A stretch of 64,000 bases of DNA from positions 8,681,001-8,745,000 of the forward strand of contig CATNEN010000007.1 in the NCBI GenBank assembly GCA_950097015.1, given 5' to 3'. Of the stretch, positions 30,926-42,244 are shown piece after piece. A program made the position numbers and the translations under genes. Numbering within the stretch: the stretch's first letter is position 1; each line of letters begins with the position of its first letter. The notes beneath the pieces were generated by a model. That model had not been told where the DNA came from and searched no databases. It saw nothing but the letters and a program-made list of their open reading frames with translations. This stretch comes from Macrostomum hystrix. Lineage: Eukaryota; Platyhelminthes; Macrostomidae.

Positions 30926-31640
30926 ATGGCGAAGGAAGGGGCGCGCGGCACTGCTGGCAAACCCGACCGGAACCGAACCACAGTGGGACCTGCCAGCCTA
31001 GCTGGTGGATCTAAAGGACCCGCTACTCTCGGCGCCAAAGGACCGGCCAAGTCTGGCAGATCCGAGGAAGCTGAGAAGGCCCGGCTTGCAAAAAAGCGGG
31101 CCAAACAGCGCGCCAACAGGGCAACAAAGAGGGCCAAAGCGGCGGCGCCCATCCAGGGTGCTGAAGCTGGCGGCTCCTCTGAGCAGCCCAACAGGCCGAC
31201 GGACGGAGGTAGCAGTGGCTCAGTGGCAGCGCCCTCCGGGGAAGCTGCTGCGGATGCTGCCGCAGCTGAAGCCGTAGCGCACCCCATGGCCGAGGAAGCG
31301 GAGGCGGCTACCTCGGGAGCTACCTACGCGGCCAAAGCCAAGGCCAAGATTCCGGGTGAAAGTGATGCTCCAGTGTCATGACCGGGACTGGTCGGCTAAC
31401 CAGCTTCAGGAGGTGTGGAAGGCTATTGACTCCTACCTCATCAAGCTGACTGTCGATGAGGGCATCTCCATCGGCATTGAACGGATGGTGCTTCGCGGCA
31501 CATCCATTCTTATCGCTCCGAGTAGCGAGGAGGACGCTCGGCGGCTGATTCAGCAGTTACCGACGATCTCCTGGGATGCTGACCTTGGTCACCCTGTTTT
31601 TCGCGCGAAGTTCAAGTTTATGAGAGATTTCGCTAAGAGG
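30926..31640 (+). pseudogene. ORF1 (gag-like) of the LINE derivative
   Basis: A Met at 30926 starts a Lys/Arg/Ala-rich segment (EEAEKARLAKKRAKQRANRA). After a frame change near 31360 a folded segment follows (WSANQLQEVWKAIDSYL, GIERMVLRGTSILIAPSSEE) that resembles the DUF4780 ORF1 domain of arthropod and lophotrochozoan LINEs. The family call is from memory and is modest in certainty. Confidence 0.5.
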
Positions 31641-31779
31641 AAAATTATACCTCACAGCGATCTTTGCCTCAAAATCCTCAACGAGTGTGATGCCCATCAT
31701 GTCCTCACGGATAACATCGCCTCGAGACCGAACGCGAGACAAGGCTACGACGTAGTCATCGATCCACGCGACGAAATCA

Positions 31780-32742
31780 ATGACAGCTGGAATCGCGGTG
31801 AACTTCATTGCTACACTGATGGATCCAAACAGTCAAAGAACACCGTTTTCGGTGTCTGCATCTTTCACAATGGGCAGCTGGTTTGCAACCCACGCCCAAC
31901 ACACTGGCGTCAACTCCAGTGTCTTCCAGAATGAGGTCCTTGCCATCAGCTCCTGCTCTGCAGAGCTGCTCGCTACTGGCGTGAAAGGTAAAGATATCAT
32001 CTTCCACTCTGACAGTCAGGCAGCACTTTATGCCATCCGCAGTCGCTGCATTGGCTCGGCAACGGTCCTCGACTTTATCAAGCATCTCAACATGTTGGCC
32101 TCCACCAACAAGGTCACCCTCAAATGGGTGCCCGGACACGAGGGATTTCAGGCAACGAGATGGCTGACGTTCTAGCGAAAGCCGGCGCCGCTGGATCCTC
32201 CTGGGGACCCGAACCTCTGGTTCCGGTCCCAAACTGTGTCATCAACTCACGAATCAAAGCGTGGGTGAAACTACAGCACTACTCGCTCTGGGCGAACTGC
32301 AACAACTGCAGGCAATCTAGAGAGGCTGTTCCGCAGCCCTCCCGCAAACTCCGGAACCTCCTTCTGCGTCTCCCGCGCAAGGACATCCGAGCGGCCACCA
32401 TGACCCTATCTGGGCATGAGTGCTTCACCAGGCACGAATACCTACAGGGCAATGTTACCAACGCTACCTGTAGTTTTTGCAACTCAGGTGACGAAACCGC
32501 TGAACATTTTGTCAGCATCTGCCCCGCCTTCATGCGGGACAGAATTACCTATCTCGGGCCACACACTTCCATCCAGGAAGCATGTAAACCCGAAAACTTT
32601 AATCAGCTCATGCGCTACCTTCGGGCCACCCGCAGAGTTGAACTCCCTCTTCCAGGGAGCGACGTGGCTGCGGAGAGCGACGTGGCTGCGGAGAGCGACT
32701 CCGAGGGACCTCTCTGGGCGACGCCAACTCCTCGTCTGTGAC
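31780..32742 (+). pseudogene. RNase H and C-terminal zinc-knuckle-like region of the LINE derivative
   Basis: RNase H motifs: HCYTDGSKQSK (catalytic Asp), then IFHSDSQAALYAI and LKWVPGHEG with ADVLAKAGA in the next frame. The end has CSFCNSGDETAEHFVSICPA, a Cys/His pattern typical for the C-terminus of I/Jockey-type LINEs. At least three frames are used, so it is inactive. Confidence 0.8.
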
Positions 32743-32850
32743 GGTGCGTCGGTCGTTCAGGGACTAGCGGAATGGGCGGCATCGTCTTCCCGCTGAGTCC
32801 CTCTATGGGACCACCCTGCAGCTAAGTCAGTAAGTCAAGACTATATACAA

Positions 32851-33732
32851 AAAGCCCGAAATACGCTCCAATCGTTGATTTCTTCACTAAGTCACAATAT
32901 TGAGGCCCGGGTGCTGGCCAGCCAAGCAGAGATTCTTAAAACACTGAACACGAGTAAAGCAGAATCAACTAACCAAACAAAGCAAATGATTGCTTCAACC
33001 AAAGACTTACTCATTGCCGAAGAACGCGCAACAAGAGAGGATATTCACAAGAGTAAAGCGGCGATCAAGGAGTTGCATGATAAAATCACAGAGATGCATA
33101 GCCAGCCAAAACATGTGTCAAGCCCAAGCAGGACATATGCGGAAGCCCTAAAATCTCAAACAGCATCATCAGCACCATCGAGAAGCGAGCAGCCGACAAG
33201 ACCTCCAGAAATCTCGGTTCTGGCAGCGCCAGCAGAACAAGCAGCTCGACACCCAAAAAGGTCAACGCAATCGCTACACGATGTAATAGTTCTGAGCACC
33301 AAGCGAGGAAAAATGATCGACTACAGAAGGATTTTCCATAACAACACACTGCGAGTTGTGTACTACGAGTCGCAAAGTAAATTAATAGAAATCCTAAGAG
33401 CACCGAACTTTGTCGCTCAAGAGTGCTTAGTTATCGACTTAGATCCGGGTCTCTCAGTTGAGTCGACATACAAAGTAGTGTCAGCGATTGCAGAGGGATC
33501 GGCAAACCATCATGGGAGCTGTCAGCACCTTCCCGAGAAGAACACCACAGTCGCAAAAATATTCGAAGGCGAACTGAAGGACTACAATGTAAACCATCGC
33601 CTACTGGTAATCGATTTCGCCGATCACCACCATCAGTTAGATGGAGCACTGAGTGGAAGCGGAGTGGGTTATCTTCATACAGCTATTGCAATTGTGCGAA
33701 AGACCTACAAATTAAAACAAGAAGCTATGTAA
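32851..33732 (+). pseudogene. LINE ORF1, coiled coil and C-terminal domain
   Basis: A long helix (LISSLSHNIEARVLASQAEI to about HDKITEMHS) with coiled-coil character is followed by a Ser/Pro-rich hinge and a globular segment (HDVIVLSTKRGKMIDYRRIF, LVIDLDPGLSVE, LLVIDFADHHH). The globular part has the layout of SGNH-hydrolase-like domains seen in some LINE ORF1 proteins, but catalytic residues are not evident. Coiled coils in ORF1 proteins support trimerisation and RNA binding. Confidence 0.5.
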
Positions 33733-33740
33733 GCCATCCC

Positions 33741-34106
33741 ATGCAAAACAGAAGAATTCCAACTAATTCGAGAAGTAAGGAAAGGCTGGATTACTTCCAA
33801 AGAAACACTCACGCTCAGTACCAGCCCGCTCGAAGTAAATATCACCAGAACTCCTTCGACAGAAGTCACAGAAATTTCACGTCTCACACTTACAACGAGA
33901 ACTATCGTGCAAATGTAGAGGACAGCCGCGGATTACGCCACCGTCGCGGTTACAATCGCTATCCCAGATATGGTCTCTCTGGCCACAACAACGCAGCAAG
34001 CGCACAATATGAGACTGCTCCCTACTGGGAGAGGCACTCAAGAGGCACTCGAGACGATCGCCACGCCACCCGCTACAACGGACGCTACGGTACCAGGCCT
34101 TGGTAG
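33741..34106 (+). pseudogene. Basic Arg/Tyr/Asn-rich tail, probable ORF1 end
   Basis: A 121-codon frame that starts nine bases after the ORF1 stop, in another frame. It is rich in Arg, Tyr, Asn and His (RYPRYGLSGHNN, RYNGRYGTRPW), like an RNA-binding low-complexity tail. It may be the frameshifted end of ORF1. Confidence 0.5.
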
Positions 34107-34359
34107 ATCAACAAAACGGTTTGCGTCAAAGGAGGAGCGGAGTCGAGAGGGCTCATGGTTAACGTTTATCGGAGAAACTTCTGAACTTCTTCTTGTTGCT
34201 TCGCTGTAGTATTTTCTCACTGCTAACTTCTGTCTATTCCTTTTTGAGATAACTGGTTATCAAATATTAATTGCGAAATGCTATCTTATTCAACCGCGAA
34301 TTTTAACTCCCATATAGCCCAGCCAGCTCAGGGCAGTCGCAATCAGTTCACTAATAAGA

Positions 34360-37300
34360 ATGAAGAATGAAGCAAGTAGCCAGCAGCTGCTCATTACAAG
34401 CTGGAACATAGACGGACTGACATTTAATGGCGAGTGCAAATTGGAGTCACCAAGCTTCCAGGAGCAAGTGAGAAACAGAGATATAGTATTTCTATGCGAG
34501 ACACACAGTAAAAAAGACATTTTCGAGTCGAAGCTTACCACAAACTTTATCAGCTTTGGGGCAGATGGAATAAAAAAACGGGGAGTGAACAAAGGTAGAC
34601 TATCCAATGGAGTGGCATTTCGAATTCTCACTTGTACTCAAACTAAATCGATCGCAGAGCTCAGATCCAATATTTATTATAGGCTGCTACGTTCCGCCCG
34701 AGACTTCCAAGTACGATGAGGGTGTCTGGGAGGATATAAAAGGTCTCATTCAGACGTACTCCACAATAGGAATCGTTCTCACAATCGGTGATTTTAATGC
34801 AAGGACGGGAAAAAACAAACATGGCCTCCAACTCTTAGAAGTGTGTTGTGAAACTAAATCAGCAATCCTTAATGGGCTAAGTGGAGTAGCTGAAGGGGAT
34901 ATTTTGGGAAACTACACTTACAGTTGTACGCTGGGACGCAGCACTATTGATTATGCCATTGCGTCCATAGATAGTCTTGACATGGTGGAAGATTTCTTTG
35001 TCCACCCTCAAAAATTCCTCTCAAAGCACTCTCCATTGACAGTCAAAGTGCGCATACAAGACATGAACCCTCAGGAAGTGGTACGCGGGAATAAGACCAT
35101 AAACTCTCCAAGGCCACCCACCTGGAATCCCGTTGCACAGCAGCACTTCATCGAAGCCCTAGAAAGTCAACAGAGTCTGGAATACATAAAGCAGATTGTT
35201 ACACAGGAAGTAAAGGAGACCTCATCTATTGACGATCTCACATCTAAGTTAAACCGTCTGCTGGAGGAGTCCGTTCCCAAGAGCGGGGGTAAAAATATTA
35301 TTCCCAACAAATTCTGGATAAACAGAGACGAAAATCTTAGGGATTCGGCTAAATCATTAAAGTACGTAGCAAGGAAAAAAAACTCGAAAGCCAGCGGACA
35401 GATCACTAGTCACAGAATACGATGAGCTTGCAAAGAAGTATTGGAACCATCTAAAAAAGCTGAAAAAAGCAGACATAAATTATTTTATCCAGAAAATGGC
35501 ATGCTCCAACACATCCAGGGGATTTTGGTCAGGTTTAAAACGAGCCGAGGAATTGCTGTTTCCCAACAAGCGAGTTTCCAGGGCACAACCCCCAATAGCA
35601 GATATTCAGAAGCACCTAAGCAGCGTTTTCAACATGCAACCCTCAGTCAGATGCATGCCTCCGAAGTCATCCACCGAACCCAAAAATCTTTACAGACACA
35701 ACAGTCAGCACCCAGAAAATTGATAAGGCATTGAAAAAACTAAAGAAGAAAAAGGCAGCAGGAGTTGACGGAATAACAAACGAGCACATCATTTATGGCC
35801 TCACAGTTATATACAAGCCCGCTCTGCAGAAGCTATTCAACTCAATCCTTAGGCTTGGATATACTCCTAAGCAATGGTCACTAGCATTGGTAAGCCCAAT
35901 CTACAAGAAGGGGTCTCGCAGTGATCCAAAGAACTACAGACCAATAAGCGTCCTGCCAGCCATCGCGAGACTGTTTGCATAAATTATTTACGAGAAATTA
36001 GAAGCACACATCAAAGCCCTGAACTTGCTATCGGCTAGTCAAATAGGAAACAGAAAAGGCTGCCGGACTTCCGATCACATTGCAACCCTATTGACATTAA
36101 TTCTTAAAAAGAAGAAAATGAAAAGACCTTTCCATTTAGTTTTCTTTGATTTAAAAATTGCCTTTGACATTGTTCACCACCCAACCCTAGTCACACGATT
36201 AAAGCAGTTGGGCGTGAACCCAGCAATAATAACATTGAGATTATGTACTCAAGCGCGAAATTTCACCTCAAGGTGTCAGAAGGCACAGCTACTGAGGCGT
36301 GTCGAACCACTAATGGCGTCAGGCAATGATGCCCCCTATCTCCACTGCTATTCTCCCTATACATCGACCCGCTAAGCACAATTCTAAAAAACTCATTTCA
36401 AAGCGATACCTCCATATTGAATGAAGAAGTAAACAACCTGCTTTATTGTGACGGTTTAGTCATTTTTGGTGAAGACCTGACAGTATTACAAAAAGGCCTC
36501 GACAAAGTAGCAGATTTTTGCAATACTCATAAATTAGAAATAAACACTGAGAAGACACAGCTTCTGAGCTGCAATCTCCACTCAAGGGCAACACATAGAC
36601 TGTTTTTACATGGTCAACTGGTTGAACCCGTACAGCAGTGGAAATATCCTGGGTTTCAAATGAACGTGAAGGGAACAATAGATACTCATGCCATAGAACT
36701 AGGCAAAAAAAGTGGATATCCAATAATGCTTCTGAGAAACTTAACGGGATTTCATAGAGTAAAACACAAACAGCTCATCCTGTTTAGCACAACTATGATT
36801 GAAAGCATAGTTCTCTATGCATCAGAGGCCTGGGGAGCTTTTGTCTCCTGGAAACTGGGTACTTGGGATCGGAACCTTATAGAGAGAATTAATTTTAAGA
36901 TCTGCAGAATCTGCAAGTCGATTCTGCAAGTTAGTCCAAACACTGACAGCAATGGTGCTCGGTCCGAATTAGGAAGACTACCGCTATTATATAGTATTCA
37001 AAGAAGAAGCCTTCAATACTAGTCCTCAGTTCGGAGCCGACCAGACTCCATCATCGCGAAATTGGTGGCAGATACAGAATACAGCGATGTTGGCATTGGG
37101 GAAAAATGAATAGTGAAGTAATGCGGAATTGTCAACAGACTAGAAGAACAAAGTCCATCAAAACGCACAGGGAGAACTTTGAGTCAGAGTTTCGAAGGCA
37201 CTGGACTCAGAGGATGGAAAAATCAGCCAAGCTCAGCCACTTCTATTAACACATTTAAGAAAGATTTCTCCCGAGAAAAGTACCTAACAATAATCTCTAA

Positions 37301-37640
37301 CCCAGAACAAAGGCGCACAATGCCCCGATTTCGTCTAGGAAACCACAAACTGGCCTGTGAGACATTGCGCACTGTAAGACCGAAAATCGCCTATGAAAAC
37401 AGAACATGTCCAAAATATAGGTAGTCGAGGTAGAGAACGAAACTCATATTCTCTTTAGATACGATTGATCCGTTTATGTTCCAATTAGAAAAAAATTCAT
37501 AGAGAAAGTGGCAGGTACTGTTCGAAATGACGAAAGCCTAACAGCTGATGACAAAATTATGTATTTAATGACACAGGAAAGCACAGAATTAACAGAAAGT
37601 TTTGTGGACTTCATAGAAAGCATACTTAAGGCAAGATAAA
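34360..37640 (+). pseudogene. LINE ORF2: APE endonuclease, reverse transcriptase, C-terminal region
   Basis: Endonuclease motifs in order: ITSWNIDGL, FLCETHSKK, IIGCYVPPE, TIGDFNARTG, TIDYAIAS and SKHSPL (D of the usual SDHSPL changed to K). RT motifs: KKKAAGVDGITNEHI, YRPISVLPAIARLFA, SQIGNRKG, FFDLKIAFDIVHH, VRQ-type region near 36310, and LLYCDGLVIFGE, in which the second catalytic Asp has become Gly. The C-terminal end (MYLMTQ, FVDFIESILKAR) ends at 37640. At least six frame changes occur. Confidence 0.85.
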
Positions 37641-37926
37641 AAAGCCACTGTCCTGAGGCCCATACTTAGAATGCAAAAACACAATAGCCATTCTTCTTTC
37701 GATCAGTTTTAATTTTCTCTTTAAATTTCAATATTTCATTTTTGTTTTAATGCTTTTGTTTATTTAAAAAAAATTTCAAATACTTTATTCACCTAAAATT
37801 ATTCTTATGCATGCTCTGTTTTCCTGTCGCCTTCGTTTTGAAAAATCGAATTTTTCAGCCTCAAACATAAAATAAACAAAAAAATCAGCACCCAATCGGC
37901 GTGCACACCTCAATAAAAAAGACAAA

Positions 37927-37998
37927 TAATAATAATAATAATAATAATAATACTAAAATAATTAATAATAATAATAATAAAATTAATAATAATAATTA
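37927..37998 (+). repeat. (TAA)n microsatellite, possible LINE tail
   Basis: Imperfect AAT/TAA repeats, about 280 bases after the end of ORF2. Many LINEs end in such tracts. Confidence 0.8.
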
Positions 37999-38765
37999 AA
38001 GACGACATTAATTTGCAAGAGGTGCTCACACTTATAAAGATGCAGCAGCAGGAAAGCATGCAGGCCTGCGATCCGGTCTTTTCTGTTAACAACTGGTGCG
38101 CTCGTATTAGCATTATCATGAGCTGACTATAGCATCGCTACCGCGTCGATTATGAAAAAGCTGACAGCGGAAATTCATTATTTTCCTTTTTTGAAACTTC
38201 GCAATATGGGAATGATCCTAGACTCATTAGGCCCTCATTGAGTGCCTGAAAAAAAGGTGGCAAAAGTGGCAAAAGGTGGCAAAAACTAGCGAAATAAAGT
38301 TGTGGATAAAAAAGATGCGCGTGGTTGCCATCCACTTTGAATATTTTAGCTTCCACTTAGGATTGAAGAGGAATTTTTAAGAGAAAAGTTTAGATTATGC
38401 TTTTTGTCACCATCAATTCTATTGTTAATTTTTACGGTACTGTATAGTTCGAGTTTTTATGATATTAGAGTGAAATATTTTGGCCTTACCTTTTATTGCT
38501 AGTAAAAGCGTCACTGTCGAAGCATTCCAAAATATTTCATGCTTGATATTTGTAGCACACTATATAATACTAATGTATGAGACACTCGCCACAAATAATT
38601 ATAAATCGTGAACTCCATCCGGTAAACAACATTGCATAAACGTGCAGACGAACAACGCTTCAATCCAATGTCAAGCTAAGTTTGAGACTGATGAGCTTAA
38701 GGCAGAATAAAACAATCCAAAACGTGATCGCTTCTTCGATTCCTTAAGCTTGAGTCTGTTGTCAC

Positions 38766-38836
38766 GGTAGTCATGAACTGACACTGGTAGTCAACTGACA
38801 CCGGTAGTCAACTGACACCGGTAGTCAACTGTCACA
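38766..38836 (+). repeat. Short tandem repeat, four units of 17-20 bp
   Basis: GGTAGTCAACTGACACC occurs in four units starting at 38766, 38786, 38803 and 38820, the first with a 3-base insertion and the last with two changes. It lies just 5' of the RTE fragment. Confidence 0.9.
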
Positions 38837-38843
38837 GGTCGAT

Positions 38844-40215
38844 TTGATCGCGAGTGAAACCGGCGAGCTCGGCAAAGAGTCTATCTGGGTTTCTGGAGAC
38901 CACGTCGCTCACCTATACCGAGCCCCAGCTCGACCACAGGTCACACTTCGAGTCGGGACGCTGAACTGTTGCACTCTTAAGGCCGCCTGGCGTAGAGGGT
39001 TGCTGGCGAAGCTAGCGCTCGACCTCAACTGCGACGTAATCGCGCTTTCATCACTGCGCTCGGCGGCAAGCGTGGAGGCGCCGAGTACGCGGAACAAGCG
39101 ATGCCGTTGATGCGACCGGCCCTGCATGGGCTGATGGTCTGGCAGGACGACCCCGCGATTCAGCAAGCGAGGGAATAATTGGAGAGGCTCCGTCTGAGCA
39201 GGCAACCTACTCTCGAGGCGGAAGAGGCTCTTGCGACAGTCTATCTGCAGCGGCTGAAAGCCGCTGCCGATGAGGTCATCCAAGCCGTCTCATCTTGGAT
39301 GAAATCGGCTTGAATGAGACATCATCTCATGTCGCTAGGCCCGACGCCAGAAGGCGTGTGGCCTGATCTGGCATTAATTCTCTGACGGGGCGGAAGCGGC
39401 GCATTTACAGCTAAACCGGCAGGCGTCATTCTCGGTGAGCGCAGGAACGAGCTGGCGAGCCCTTCGCCGCGATTATAAACGCGCCGTCACCTCCGCTGCC
39501 AAACATCCTGACACCCCGCCAGAGACGCCGTTGCCATCGGAGGTAAGCTTCAATGTAGCGTCAGTCACCATGGCCGGAGTCATGTTTCTTAGCGCAGAGG
39601 ACACCTGGTGGCAAAGCTAGAGGTGGCAAAGCGCTGGGTCCAGACCGCGTGCTTTTCAGTGCGGCGAGCTTTCGGAGTGTACCATGGCGCACATCATCGT
39701 CATTCCTGAGAAGCCGGGCACCACATGGTTAGAGGAGCACATAGGAATCTTCCTGTAATCCTGCGCCGCGAAGTTGTTCAACCAGATGGTGCTATCGCGG
39801 TTGCAACCCGTTCTGGACCTGAGCAGAATGGGTCTTGGCCCCAACGCGGCACAGCGTCGCAGATTCTGTCTCTTCACCGTATCATCGAGGAGGCACGCAC
39901 GCTGTTCCAGGTGGTAGTCGCGACCGTCCTGCTGTACAACGCCGAGACCTGGACGGACGCGGACGGACTCGCTCGAAAAGCAAACACGGTGCACGCCAGC
40001 CTTCTGTGCGCCGCCTTTTAGATCAGTCTGATCCGTTAAAGGGAACTGCTGCGCCACTGACGACTCCAACTGGCTGGCCACATCATCCGCGCCGAGTCCT
40101 ACTGCCCACATCCGGCGCAGGTGCTAACGCTGCGGGCACTCGGCATTTGGTCGACTGCCTGTTGGCTGACGCTGCCGGCGGTGCGGCCTTTGTTCGCACC
40201 CAGGCTCTCTAGTGC
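38844..40215 (+). mobile_element. RTE-type LINE remnant (endonuclease start and C-terminal part)
   Basis: Endonuclease start TLRVGTLNCCTLKAAWRRG and LNCDVIAL at 38940-39050, then a region before RT (39435-39620), the EKPGTT and EEH motifs near 39710-39740, and the C-terminal TVLLYNAETWTDADG (about 39925) and LVDCLLAD...AGGAAFVRTQAL (40145-40210). Most of RT is deleted. The same family is at 58.5-59.65 kb. Confidence 0.8.
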
Positions 40216-40740
40216 GCCCTGTGACGCAGTATTTTCTTTCATCTTGACAGTGCACATTGTTGTTGATTGTTGTTGTTGTTGTTGAGAGTGTACACTGCGT
40301 GACAATGAGAAAATCGGGGCTTGTGTACACCCCTTGTGAGTGTGTGCCTGCCTACTGTATCCGTGTGCGCGTGTGTTCAGAAGTCCAGCAGAATGGACTG
40401 AATAGCGTCCTCGCTTGGCTATGGGTCAACTGTCACCGAATGATGCGTCAGTGCCCCCCAGCCCTCTTGTAAATATGATTACTATTTGTGTTTTTTTACT
40501 ATAAATATAAAAAGGACTATAAGAGAGTGCGAGTAAAAAATAACGGTCTCAAAGCTGGCGGCCAGGATCCACGGGCTCGTATAGCTCGTAATAAGTGTTT
40601 GTTGAAACGGGACTTCGTGAAATCTGAATTATTAAGCTTATTCTAATTTAACTTTGTTTGGCCTCCTATTGAAAGCAATGGGAAAAATCGTTTTTCGAAT
40701 ATTTAATACCCTTAGCATTGAAACAGAATGATGACATTTT
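40216..40740. other. Intergenic
   Basis: Apart from the short LINE/SINE-like tail at 40286-40345, I see only AT-rich unique sequence. Confidence 0.4.
40286..40345 (+). repeat. 3' segment shared by RTE LINE and SINEs
   Basis: GAGTGTACACTGCGTGACAA followed by TGAGAAAATC matches the tails of both SINEs at 12.3 and 26.0 kb. It lies about 70 bases after the end of the RTE coding remnant, behind a (TTG)n tract. Confidence 0.6.
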
Positions 40741-41010
40741 ATCAGTCTAATCCTTCGATAATTGGCACTTTTTGGTGAAAACACGATAAAAATTGGTCAC
40801 ATCACATGATGGTCTTACTCGTCCAAATATGTGTATAATTGTCCCCATATTTGGCATCTTTTGGTGAAGAAATTGTGATAATCGGTTCAGCCGTTTTTTC
40901 TTGTGGAAAAGTGAACCCACAAGATTTTCATTTTTAGTATAGTAGACTAGCACACTAAGCCCCCCTTGGGGGGCACTACTGTTCAGAAAAAAAATTTTCT
41001 GTAATGCAGA
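40741..41010 (+). repeat. Dispersed repeat, copy 1 (no tetranucleotide expansion)
   Basis: CCCCATATTTGGCATCTTTT, GGTGAAGAAAT, CGGTTCAGCCGTT and, after a gap, TTTCATTTTTAGTATA with CCCCCTTGGGGGG recur in the same order at 43540-43850. An element of this kind, ending near a short GC palindrome, may be a non-autonomous transposon; I cannot fix its borders. Confidence 0.65.
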
Positions 41011-41286
41011 AGGACAAAACACACCTGAAGGCAAACAAAAGCGAAAACTCATTTCGACAGTATGAATTACCCTGATTGCGAATATACGTGATGGTGATTC
41101 AACGAGAATTTGAATTCTCACTAAATACAAAAATAGTCAGTCTGAGCTTGAATGCATTCTGAGACATCCGGTCTGTACACCAAGAGCCCCATTGGGGCAA
41201 AATTACACAAGTAACTTACGTTTGATACAACTCAGCTTAATGCTACTAAGGTACATGTGAATTCAATCCCCTCAGCAGTAAAAAAC

Positions 41287-42090
41287 CAATGTCTCCCCAG
41301 CTGCAGAGAACGAATGTCCCCCAAGCAGCAGAAAAGTAATGTCCCCTCAGTAGCAAATAACCAATGTCCCCCTCAGCAGCAGAGAATTAATTCCCCCCCA
41401 GTAGCAGTGAACTAATTCCTCCCCAGCAGCAGAAAACTATTCCCCCCAGCAGCAAATAACTAATTCCACCTAGTAGCTGAGACCTCATTCCCCCCAGCAG
41501 CAGAGAACTAATCCCCCCAGCAGTAGAGAACTAATTCCCCCGAAGAAGCAGAGAACTAATTCCTCCCCAGCAGCAGAGAACTATTTCCTCCCCAGCAGCA
41601 GAGAAATAATGCCCCCCAGCAGCAGAGAACTAAGTACCCCCAGCAGCAGAGATCTAAGTTCCCCAAGCAACAGAGAACTAAGTCCTCCCCCCAGCAGCAG
41701 AGAACTAATTCCCCCCAAGAAGCAGAGAACTAATTCCCCCCAAAAACAGAGAACTAATTCCCCCCAGCAGCAAAGAACTAGTTCCTCCCCAGCAGCAGAG
41801 AAATAATCCCCCCCAGCAGCAGAGAACTAAGTACCCCCAGCAGCAGAGATCTAAGTCCCCCAAGCAGCAGAGAACTAAGTCCTCCCCCCAGCAGCAGAGA
41901 ACTAATCCCCCCCAGCAGCAGAGATCTAATTCCCCCTCCAGCAGCACAGCCCCCAGTAAGAAATATTTGCAACAAATATCTTCCTGCAGTCAACCAATAT
42001 CCCTTCGCAGCATTCAATCAATGCCTCCTGTTAGCAGAGAACCAATGACCCCCTTAAGCAGGAAACCAATGACTCCCTTTAGAGAAGAAA
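41287..42090 (+). repeat. VNTR, about 25-31-bp units
   Basis: Units of the type CCCCCAGCAGCAGAGAACTA repeat about 27 times with variable length and increasing divergence toward 42090. In some frames it reads as Ser/Arg/Glu/Pro-rich repeats, but units vary in length out of frame, so coding is unlikely. Confidence 0.85.
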
Positions 42091-42244
42091 GTCCTCTTTT
42101 AGCAGAAAGTTACATTTGGCACAGTGAACTTCTTATCAGTGTGCTCACTTTTAACAAAAGTGGCCCTGATGCAATCATTAAAATTGGCAGTGTAGTGTCG
42201 GCATGTTTATTATATAATGCGTATATTTCTACTTGAAGTAACTT

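Larger units (their letters stand above)
30164..32838 (+). mobile_element. Non-autonomous LINE derivative with ORF1 and RNase H but no RT
   Basis: GACTATATACAA at 30152-30163 and 32839-32850 is the target duplication. Inside: a GC-rich 5' region, a basic Ala/Lys-rich ORF1 from Met at 30926, a DUF4780-like segment (31390-31640), then directly an RNase H domain and a C-terminal Cys-rich segment of the I/R1 type. Endonuclease and RT are absent, so a large deletion fused ORF1 to RNase H. The 3' end has TAAGTCAG-type short repeats. Confidence 0.8.
28320..37640 (+). mobile_element. LINE with AlkB-like ORF1 and APE-RT ORF2, broken by nested insertions
   Basis: Two coding regions can be followed on the plus strand. 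ORF1: an AlkB-like domain (28320-29085), a basic middle (29690-30163), a coiled coil plus C-terminal domain (32851-33732) and a basic tail (33741-34106). ORF2: endonuclease, RT and C-terminal region (34360-37640). Removing the SINE (29086-29675) and the second LINE derivative (30164-32838), each bounded by target duplications, brings the ORF1 parts together. A related RT fragment sits at 6-7.65 kb. Many frameshifts and a mutated RT active site show this copy is dead. The (TAA)n tract at 37.9 kb may be its 3' tail. Confidence 0.8.

Noticed and set aside
37910-38119. Ile-rich minus-strand frame
   Set aside because: It is a translation of the (TAA)n microsatellite.
41609-42017. Ser/Arg/Glu/Pro and Leu/Gly-rich repeat proteins
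   Set aside because: The VNTR unit length varies out of frame, so no long frame is conserved.
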